Part shown: positions 1 through 6,106 of the stretch, piece after piece | How the letters are laid out: every line of letters starts with the position of its first letter | Position numbering within the stretch: the first letter of the stretch is position 1 | NCBI GenBank assembly: GCA_002429615.1 | Contig: DJAN01000041.1 | Span: forward strand, 1 to 6,746 | Direction: 5' to 3' | Source: Lysobacteraceae bacterium UBA6001 | GTDB lineage: Bacteria; Pseudomonadota; Gammaproteobacteria; Xanthomonadales; Xanthomonadaceae | Length of the DNA: 6,746 nucleotides | The notes under the pieces: generated by a model | Databases searched by the model: none | What the model was told of the DNA's origin: nothing | What the model saw: only the letters and a program-made list of their open reading frames with translations | Position numbers and translations under genes: made by a program

Positions 1-17
1 CGACGCTCTTCCGATCT
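1..17 (+). other. Illumina Read 1 adapter remnant (non-genomic)
   Basis: The first 17 bases, CGACGCTCTTCCGATCT, match the 3' end of the standard Illumina Read 1 adapter/primer. The last 13 bases are common to both Illumina adapters, but the leading CGAC fits the Read 1 version and not the Read 2 version. The match sits exactly at the end of the sequence, where untrimmed adapter is expected. Genomic sequence most likely begins at base 18. The reading frame of the downstream gene happens to stay open through the adapter, so a gene caller could wrongly include these codons. Confidence 0.95.
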
Positions 18-599
18 CAGGCGACGCTGGTCGATCATTCCGACGACCCGGTGCCGCCGGTAGGGCCGCCGGCCCCGGCGCGTGCGCCGAGCGTGCCGCA
101 GCCGGAAGCACCCGAGTCCCCGGACGAAGCGGAACAACGTCGCGCGCGCATGGCCGCGAGCAGCCCGCCGGTGGAACGTCGCCCGCAGACCTGGACGGGC
201 CGACCACCGGGCATGCTTGAACAAGACACCGCACCGGACAACCGCGGCATGGCCAGCGGCCCGGCGGTCGAGGCCGGCAACCGCAACGACGCGGCTTCCG
301 CCCAGCCCAGCATGGAAGTCGGCGGCTACATGGTGCTGTACGACCTGCGCAGCGAGACCCAGCTGCGCAGCTGGCAGAGCGAAGGCATGAAGGAAATCTC
401 CATCCCGCTGCCCGGCACCCAGTACTACATGGTCTGCCCGCTGGAAATCGCGCTGCGCCGCGGCTCGGGCAAGTGCCGCCTGCTGGAGCCGTATTCGCCG
501 GAGCTGGGGGACATCGGCGATGGCCGCGAGGTCATCAACATGATCCAGGTCTACAAGCAGGGCGAACTGGTCTGGCGCGGGCCAGGGCCTTACCGCTGA
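18..599 (+). CDS. Conserved-looking hypothetical protein, 5' end missing
   Basis: I do not recognise this protein. The frame is open from the first genomic base to a TGA at 597-599, giving 193 visible residues. The first possible start, GTG at 51, has no Shine-Dalgarno sequence, and the codons before it keep the same GC-rich third positions, so the true start probably lies off the contig. Visible residues 1-98 are rich in Pro, Ala, Glu and Arg and look disordered, like a linker or stalk. Residues about 99-193 look folded: they start near GGYMVLYDLRSE, include IPLPGTQYYMVCPLEIALRR, and end in ELVWRGPGPYR. They hold two cysteines, at visible residues 130 and 143. No transmembrane segment or catalytic motif is visible; a membrane anchor or signal could lie in the missing N-terminus. 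The gene converges on recD with a 7-base gap, so it is not part of the recCBD operon. Coding status is well supported; function is unknown. Confidence 0.8.
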   Translation, partial: QATLVDHSDDPVPPVGPPAPARAPSVPQPEAPESPDEAEQRRARMAASSPPVERRPQTWTGRPPGMLEQDTAPDNRGMASGPAVEAGNRNDAASAQPSMEVGGYMVLYDLRSETQLRSWQSEGMKEISIPLPGTQYYMVCPLEIALRRGSGKCRLLEPYSPELGDIGDGREVINMIQVYKQGELVWRGPGPYR

Positions 600-625
600 G
601 CCTGTCCTAGAACAGCTGGCCCTGG
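582..625. terminator. Nested inverted repeat across convergent gene ends, possible bidirectional terminator
   Basis: CCAGGGCC at 582-589 is the exact reverse complement of GGCCCTGG at 618-625. Between them, 599-605 (AGCCTGT) pairs with 612-617 (ACAGCT) with C602 bulged, leaving the six-base loop CCTAGA at 606-611. The structure covers both stop codons (597-599 on +, 607-609 on -). Since the genes end 7 bases apart, any terminator must overlap coding sequence. Against it, there is no T-run on either side, a 9-base asymmetric interior loop separates the two stems, and short GC-rich inverted repeats occur by chance at this composition. It is therefore only a candidate. Confidence 0.28.
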
Positions 626-2499
626 GCAGGCGGCGTGGCATCCGCGGCGGGTGCGGTGGCGTGCGATGCAGCGCCGCCCAAGCGCCAGGCAAGGCCGGAA
701 ATCCGCTGCGCATGCCGGGCCAGCGCGGCACGCAGCACCGCTTCGCTGCCGGCCAGGTGCAGGCGACGACGCGCGCGGGTCAGGCCGGTATAGACCAGCT
801 CGCGGCTGAGCACGCGGGCATCGCGGGCCGGCAGCTGCAACCAGACGTCATCGAACTCCGAGCCCTGCGCCTTGTGCACGGTCATCGCGAACGCACTCTC
901 GTGCGCCGGCAACGCCGCGGGATGGAAGCCGCGCACCCCGCCATCGCCATCGGCGAACCAGGCCACCAGCGCGCCCTCGGCATCGCGCAGGATCACGCCG
1001 ACATCGCCGTTGAACAGGCGATGGCGATAGCTGTTCTCGGTGACCAGCAGCAGCCGTCCCGGGAAGTAGGCCGGCGGCGCACCGATCGGCTGTCCGCCCA
1101 GCTGCGCCTCGATGCGCGCGTTGAGCCCGCGCGCGCCCTGCGGGCCTTCGCGCACCGCGGTGAGCAGGCGCACCCGGCCCGCCCATCGCAGGGCGGTGGC
1201 CGGATCCGGGGCGTCGGCCAGCGCGCGCCAATGGTCGAGCAGGCCCGCCCCCGATGCGGTGAGCGGGTCGACCTGGGTCTCGTGGAAGTCGACGCCGGCG
1301 AGCTTGCCCCCACGAAGCAGTTGCAGCGCCTGGGTGATATCGCCCTCGCGGACGGCGGTGGCGAGCGGCGCCAGTTCGAATGCGGCGTCCTGGCGGTAGC
1401 CGCGCAGCAGATGGACGCGGTGGCCCGCCAGCGGCGCGGTAATGTCGGACTGCACTCGCGGCGCGCCGAGCAGCGGCGCCAGCCACCCGGCGTCTTCGTG
1501 TTGCAGTGCCTCGCCGTCGCCGGCGGCGGCGAGCACGGCGGCGAGTACGTCGCCCGCCTCGACCGACGGCAGCTGATCGGGATCACCGAGCAGGATCAGC
1601 TGGGTGCCGGTGGCCACAGCCTCGACCAGCTTGCACATCAGCGGCAGGTCAACCATCGAGGCCTCGTCGACGACGACGATGTCCGCCTGCAGGGGATTGT
1701 CCGCGTCGTGCCGGAAGCGCGGCCGGTCGGGCACGCTGCCCAGCAGGCGGTGCAGCGTGCTGGCGCTGTCCGGGAGCGCGTCGACCACCGCGGCGGGCAC
1801 GCCTTCGCCATGCAGGCGCTGGCTGGCGGCACGCAGGCTTTCGGCCATGCGCTCGGCGGCCCGGCCGGTAGGCGCCGCCAGGGCGATGCGCGGGAGCGGA
1901 CGCCCCGCATCGAGCGCCTGCGCGATGCGCAACGCGAGCAGGCGGGTGATGGTGGTGGTCTTGCCGGTGCCGGGCCCGCCGGTGACCAGCAGCAGACAGC
2001 GCCGCAATGCCAGCGCGGCGGCCTGCGCCTGGCGGTCCTCGCCCGCCAGGGCCTGCGGGAACAACTGCGCGAACAGCGCGGCGAGTGCGAGCGGATCGCC
2101 CGCTGGCGGCGGCGCGGCCGCCAGGCGCAGCAGGCCGGCCGCGAGCCGGCTTTCATATTCCCGATAACGGCGCAGATAGAGCAGCCCGCCTTCGCTCACC
2201 AGCGGCTGCTCGGCCGGACTGCTCGCCAGCGGATCGGAAGGGGTCGCGACCCAGCGCGAGGCGGCCAGCGTGGCCTGCCAGTGGGTCGGCGTCGGCCAAT
2301 CGCTCTCCGCCTCGGCCAGCAAGGCGGGGCGTGCCGGATCGAAGGCGGCATGTCCCTGCGCCACCGCCAGCGACGCCAGCGCGGCGCCGACCAGTACCGG
2401 CTCCGGTGTCTGTGGATCGAGCCGGCGCAGGCTCTGCGCCAGCGCATGATCGAGCGGACGCAGCGTGCCGGCGCGCAGCAGTTCGGCGAGCAGGCTCAT
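607..2499 (-). CDS. recD: RecBCD enzyme subunit RecD (5'-3' DNA helicase)
   Basis: RecD is the fast SF1B motor of RecBCD. It translocates 5'-3' on one strand of a broken duplex and is needed for full nuclease activity and its control by Chi. The product is 630 aa, close to the usual roughly 600 aa. Visible motifs: Walker A GGPGTGKTTT at 174-183 (K180); motif Ia LAAPTGRAAERM at 207-218; Walker B VVVDEASMVD at 275-284; motif III LLGDPDQLPSVEAGDVL at 303-319; RGYRQ at 366-370; the VTEN..Y...FNGDVG segment at 486-501; motif V MTVHKAQGSEFDDV at 539-552; motif VI ELVYTGLTRARR at 567-578. Residues 1 to about 115 form the N-terminal domain that in the family contacts RecC. The start MSLLAELLRAG was chosen because its ATG overlaps the recB stop as ATGA and has GAGG 7 bases upstream. 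The open frame extends 41 codons further upstream, but that part is Arg-rich out-of-frame recB sequence. The 20-residue C-terminal tail is Ala/Pro-rich and probably disordered. Confidence 0.97.
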   Translation of the reverse strand: MSLLAELLRAGTLRPLDHALAQSLRRLDPQTPEPVLVGAALASLAVAQGHAAFDPARPALLAEAESDWPTPTHWQATLAASRWVATPSDPLASSPAEQPLVSEGGLLYLRRYREYESRLAAGLLRLAAAPPPAGDPLALAALFAQLFPQALAGEDRQAQAAALALRRCLLLVTGGPGTGKTTTITRLLALRIAQALDAGRPLPRIALAAPTGRAAERMAESLRAASQRLHGEGVPAAVVDALPDSASTLHRLLGSVPDRPRFRHDADNPLQADIVVVDEASMVDLPLMCKLVEAVATGTQLILLGDPDQLPSVEAGDVLAAVLAAAGDGEALQHEDAGWLAPLLGAPRVQSDITAPLAGHRVHLLRGYRQDAAFELAPLATAVREGDITQALQLLRGGKLAGVDFHETQVDPLTASGAGLLDHWRALADAPDPATALRWAGRVRLLTAVREGPQGARGLNARIEAQLGGQPIGAPPAYFPGRLLLVTENSYRHRLFNGDVGVILRDAEGALVAWFADGDGGVRGFHPAALPAHESAFAMTVHKAQGSEFDDVWLQLPARDARVLSRELVYTGLTRARRRLHLAGSEAVLRAALARHAQRISGLAWRLGGAASHATAPAADATPPAQGQLF

Positions 2500-2510
2500 G
2501 CGCTGGCCTC
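2496..2510 (-). promoter_or_regulatory. recB/recD ATGA overlap with recD ribosome binding site
   Basis: Read on the - strand, bases 2499-2496 are ATGA: the recD start ATG and the recB stop TGA share two bases. GAGG at 2510-2507 lies 7 bases before the ATG, inside the last RecB codons, and is a good Shine-Dalgarno match. Together these fix the recD start and suggest coupled translation, with ribosomes finishing recB able to reinitiate on recD. Confidence 0.85.
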
Positions 2511-5500
2511 GCGTGCGAGCGGCCGCCCGAACAGTGCATCCAGGCCCTCGACCAATGCCGGCGCGAACCGTTGCGCATGCACGCCGGGCGAGGCGGGATC
2601 GGCGGCATCGAGCCCGCGGCAAAACAGATAGCGGATACCGCCGAAGTCGCGCGCATAGTCGTAGGCATCGCCCAGGCGGAATCCCAACCAGCGATGCAGC
2701 GCCAACGTATAGATGAGTGCCTGCAGGTCGTACTCGCTGTCGGTCATGGCCTGGGCCACGCGCGCGCTGTCGTAGCTGGGCAGCCGGTTGGACTTGTAGT
2801 CCAGCACGTACCAGCGGCCGTCATGGTGATAGGTGAGATCGATCAGGCCGGTCATCAGCCCTTCGAGGCGACGGCGCAGGCCGAAGCCGTGGCGGTCGGC
2901 CACCACGCCGTGCGCGTGCAGCAGCTCCAACAGCAGCGGCACCGCGGTGGGGCGCAACACGAAATGGAACTCCATCTCCGCGCGTCGCTGGTCCGGCGGC
3001 AGCTCACACAGGCGCACGCCTTCCGGCAGCGGCACGGTGAGTGTATGGCCCACCAGCGCGGTCAGCAGGGCCACGCCATCGTGCCGTTCGCCGGCCGCGT
3101 AGCCGCCGCGATCCAGCGCGCCGCCCAGGATGTCGTCCTGGCCCGCGGGTGCTGCCGCGCCGGGATGCCAGTCCTGCCAGGCATTGAAATCGACCTGCTC
3201 GAACGCATCGTGCATCACCACGCCGAAGCGGTTGCCGACGAAGCGCAGGTCCACCTCGGCCAGCGGCTGCGCTGCCGCCGGCTCAATCGCGGCGGCGGCC
3301 GATTCGTCCAGGCCGCCCGCCGCTTCGGTCGTGGCACTGGCCTGCGGCTCACTGCCGGCATCGGCGTTGGCGAGCTGGGTGAAGCTGTAGACCCACCAGT
3401 CCGGTGCGATCAGCCGATGCATCGTGCGCGCGTCGGCCACGCGGTCATCATCGCCCGCAGGCAGACGCGGCAGCGCCAACGGCGGACAGGTGGTATCCAC
3501 GACCACCCCGGGCACCCGCGCCAACGCCGGCAGATCCTGCAGCATCGGCCACAACGCGGTGCCCTGCTGCTGGTAGAAGTCGCCACTGGCGATCCACAGT
3601 GCCTGCTCGGCACGGGTCAGGCCGACATACAGCAGGCGCGCCTCCTCGGCACGCGCGGCATGCGCGGCCGCGCTGGTGGCGGCATTCCAGGCCGGGTCGT
3701 CGCTGGCGATCTTCCATTGCAGGTGGCGGCCATCGGCATCGCTCACCTGGCAGTGCCGCTCGGCCGGATGCGGACGCGTGCCGATGCCGACGAAGGGCAG
3801 GAACACCAGCGGGTATTCCAGGCCCTTGCTCTTGTGCAGGGTGATGATCTGCACGCGGTGCGCGTCGGACTCCAGGCGCAGCAGCTGGGTCTCGTCGTTG
3901 CGGTCGGCTTCGGCAATGCGTCGCGCCAGCCAGTCCACCAGGCCATGCAGGCCCAAGGTCCGCGCCTGCGCCTGCTGCAGCAGCTCGGCCAGCTGCAGGT
4001 AGTTGCTGAGCCGGCGCTCGCCATCGAGCAGGGCCAACAGACGCGGGCCCTGCACCGCGCACAGCTCGGACAGCAGGGCCAGCGGCCCGCCACGCTGCAG
4101 GCGCTCGCGCCAGGCCAGCGCCTGCAGCTGCCATTGGCGATGCACCGGGCCGTCATGTTCCAGCGCATCGATGGCGGCGGCATCCTCGCCGATCAGCACG
4201 GTGGCAAGCGCGGCGCGCAGTCGTGCGTCGTCGGCGCCGTGCAGCAGCGCGAGCAGCAGGGTCAACACCTCAGCGGCCTGTTCGGTCTCGAACAGGCTCA
4301 AGCGCCCCGCGGCCACCGCGGGAATCCCGGCGGCGGACAGGGCCTGCTGGATACGCGTGGCTTCGCCGTGGCGGCGCACCAGCACGGCGATGTCGCCCGG
4401 CTTCACCGGTTCGTCCTGCAGCAGCGCGCGCCCGGCGCGGGCGTCGGCGAGGACGCCATGGATCGCGGCCACACAGGCGGCAGTGGCCCATTGCCGCGAC
4501 GCCTCGGCGGAATAGGCACCGCCCTCGGCTGGCGGCGGCGCGCGCCACAGCGTCAGCGCGGCGGCGATGGCGCCGTCGCGCTGCCAGTCGTTGTTCTCGC
4601 GTTGGCCACCGGGCGCGACGGCATGGAAATGGATGTCGTCGTCGAGGAAGGCGTCAGCGCCCGCCTGTTGATACAGCGCGTCGACCGCAGCCAACAGCAT
4701 CGGGCGCGAACGGAAGTTGCGATCCAGCGGCGGCGCCGGGACGGCGTCGTGCGCCGCGGAGAGATAGGTGCGCACGTCGCCGCCACGAAAGCCGTAGATC
4801 GCCTGTTTGGGATCGCCGATCAGGAACAGCGCCGGCGCCAGCCCCCACGCTTCACCGCGCAGCCCGAACACGCGGTCGAAGATGTCCCACTGGCGTTCGT
4901 CGGTGTCCTGGAACTCATCCACCAGCGCGAAGCGGTACTGCGCGCGCAGGCGTCGCGCCAGTTCGGCGCCGTGCGCACCGTTCAGGGCGGCATGCACGTC
5001 GTCGATGAGGTCGTCATAGGTCTGCACGCGCCGCTGCTGCTTGAGCTTGTGCAGGCGCGCCTGGCCGGCGTCGCGCAGGCGATGCAGCAGCTGGGTGCGG
5101 CGCTGACGCAGATACGTTTCGCGCGCGGCGAGTGCGTCCAGATACGGGGCGATGGCCTCGCTCAGCGGCGAGGCCGGCGTGCGCCCAGCGTGGGCCTTGT
5201 TGGTCTTGGCCTGCAGCGCGTCGGCGGTCAAGCGGGCGAGACGTTCATCCAGCGGTGCTTCGGGATCGCCCTGTTCGGCCCACGCCCGCCAGTGCGCCCA
5301 CAGTTCAAGGATCCAGGCGCTGCGATAGGCATTGCCGTTGAGCACCTTGTGCTCGATCGCGGCGAGCAGATCGGCGAGAAAGCGCTCGCCGTGCGCGAGG
5401 AACGCGCTGGCGAGGTCGGCGGCGCTGGTGTGCAGGCGCGTGCGCGGATCCTCGCCGGACGTCTCGTCCGTCGGCCGCAGGTCGGTGGCGCGCAGCAATG

Positions 5501-6095
5501 CCGGCAGGTCGGCGGCCAATGCCTCCGGGCCGCCACTCCACAACCGTTGCAGATCTTCCGCGCCCGCCGCGGTCGCCGCTTCGGTGCGCCACAGGTCGGC
5601 GGCCAGCGCATCATGCAGCTCGCGCGTATTGGCCAGCAGTTCCGGCGCCGCGAAGGTCTGCCCGCTCTCCAGCGCATGCTCGCGCAGCACGCGCGCGCAG
5701 AAGCCGTGGATGGTGAAGATCGCCGCCAGGTCGATCTCGTCGGCGGCATCGAGCAGGCGCTGGCGCAGCTTCTCCACCGGCTCGCCACTGGCCACCCGGT
5801 GGCGCCGCAGCAGTTCGGCGGTGAGCCGCACTTCCGGCGCATCGCTTTCCACCGCATCCGCGGCACCAGCCAGATGCGCCGCCAACGCCAGCCGTTCGCG
5901 GATGCGTTTGCGCAGCTCCTGCGTGGCCGCCTCGGTGAAGGTCACCGCCAGCAGTTCGCCGATGCGCAGGCCGCGCTCGACGACCAGGCGCGTGGCCAAG
6001 GTGGCGAGGGTGAAGGTCTTGCCGGTGCCAGCACTGGCTTCGATCAGGCGCAGGCCATCCAGCGGTAGGTCGAGGTAGGGATCGACGACGCTCAT
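2496..6095 (-). CDS. recB: RecBCD enzyme subunit RecB (3'-5' helicase and nuclease)
   Basis: RecB supplies the 3'-5' SF1A helicase, the only nuclease active site of RecBCD, and the RecA-loading surface. The product is 1199 aa; E. coli RecB is about 1180. UvrD-like motifs in order: Walker A EASAGTGKTFTL 19-30 (K26); Ia VTFTEAATQELRKRI 51-65; FTIHGFC 127-133; TYDDLI 359-364; II LVDEFQDTDERQW 391-403; III LIGDPKQAIYGFRGGD 425-440; IV LDRNFRS 457-463; PGDIAVLVR 566-574; V VQIITLHKSKGLEYPLVF 748-765; VI EEARLLYVGLTRAE 817-830. An Ala-rich, acidic tether at about 911-947 leads to the nuclease domain. There, H962 (VVMHDAFEQ), D1086 (GLIDL), D1099 and K1101 (VLDYKSN), and Q1125/Y1129 (YDLQALIYTLALHRWL) match the known catalytic residues; D1086 to D1099 keeps the E. 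coli spacing of 13. The start MSVVDPYLDLPL matches family N-termini and overlaps the recC stop. The longer open frame reaching 6308 adds an Arg-rich recC shadow and is rejected. Confidence 0.98.
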   Translation of the reverse strand: MSVVDPYLDLPLDGLRLIEASAGTGKTFTLATLATRLVVERGLRIGELLAVTFTEAATQELRKRIRERLALAAHLAGAADAVESDAPEVRLTAELLRRHRVASGEPVEKLRQRLLDAADEIDLAAIFTIHGFCARVLREHALESGQTFAAPELLANTRELHDALAADLWRTEAATAAGAEDLQRLWSGGPEALAADLPALLRATDLRPTDETSGEDPRTRLHTSAADLASAFLAHGERFLADLLAAIEHKVLNGNAYRSAWILELWAHWRAWAEQGDPEAPLDERLARLTADALQAKTNKAHAGRTPASPLSEAIAPYLDALAARETYLRQRRTQLLHRLRDAGQARLHKLKQQRRVQTYDDLIDDVHAALNGAHGAELARRLRAQYRFALVDEFQDTDERQWDIFDRVFGLRGEAWGLAPALFLIGDPKQAIYGFRGGDVRTYLSAAHDAVPAPPLDRNFRSRPMLLAAVDALYQQAGADAFLDDDIHFHAVAPGGQRENNDWQRDGAIAAALTLWRAPPPAEGGAYSAEASRQWATAACVAAIHGVLADARAGRALLQDEPVKPGDIAVLVRRHGEATRIQQALSAAGIPAVAAGRLSLFETEQAAEVLTLLLALLHGADDARLRAALATVLIGEDAAAIDALEHDGPVHRQWQLQALAWRERLQRGGPLALLSELCAVQGPRLLALLDGERRLSNYLQLAELLQQAQARTLGLHGLVDWLARRIAEADRNDETQLLRLESDAHRVQIITLHKSKGLEYPLVFLPFVGIGTRPHPAERHCQVSDADGRHLQWKIASDDPAWNAATSAAAHAARAEEARLLYVGLTRAEQALWIASGDFYQQQGTALWPMLQDLPALARVPGVVVDTTCPPLALPRLPAGDDDRVADARTMHRLIAPDWWVYSFTQLANADAGSEPQASATTEAAGGLDESAAAAIEPAAAQPLAEVDLRFVGNRFGVVMHDAFEQVDFNAWQDWHPGAAAPAGQDDILGGALDRGGYAAGERHDGVALLTALVGHTLTVPLPEGVRLCELPPDQRRAEMEFHFVLRPTAVPLLLELLHAHGVVADRHGFGLRRRLEGLMTGLIDLTYHHDGRWYVLDYKSNRLPSYDSARVAQAMTDSEYDLQALIYTLALHRWLGFRLGDAYDYARDFGGIRYLFCRGLDAADPASPGVHAQRFAPALVEGLDALFGRPLAREASA

Positions 6096-6106
6096 GCGTT
6101 CGGTCC
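6092..6106 (-). promoter_or_regulatory. recC/recB ATGA stop-start overlap
   Basis: On the - strand, bases 6095-6092 are ATGA, joining the recB start to the recC stop. The only upstream ribosome-binding candidate is a weak GGA at 6106-6104, 8 bases before the ATG. Initiation of recB may therefore depend more on coupling from recC than recD does on recB. That last point is inference. Confidence 0.7.

Noticed and set aside
51..53. GTG at 51 as the true start of the first gene.
   Set aside because: No Shine-Dalgarno precedes it and coding-type codon use continues upstream to base 18, so the gene most likely starts beyond the contig end.
2500..2622. A 41-codon N-terminal extension of RecD.
   Set aside because: This stretch is the end of recB read in another frame. 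It is Arg-rich, and the internal ATG overlapping the recB stop has a proper GAGG and matches RecD N-termini.
661..2631. A + strand open frame of 656 codons opposite recD.
   Set aside because: Same cause: codon-aligned antisense shadow of recD, with no recognisable domain and no ribosome binding site needed to explain it.
2007..6068. A + strand open frame of 1353 codons opposite recB.
   Set aside because: It is codon-aligned antisense to recB, is rich in Arg/Gln/Ala/His with no domain, and exists because TTA, CTA and TCA codons are avoided. The - strand frame carries the full set of RecB motifs.
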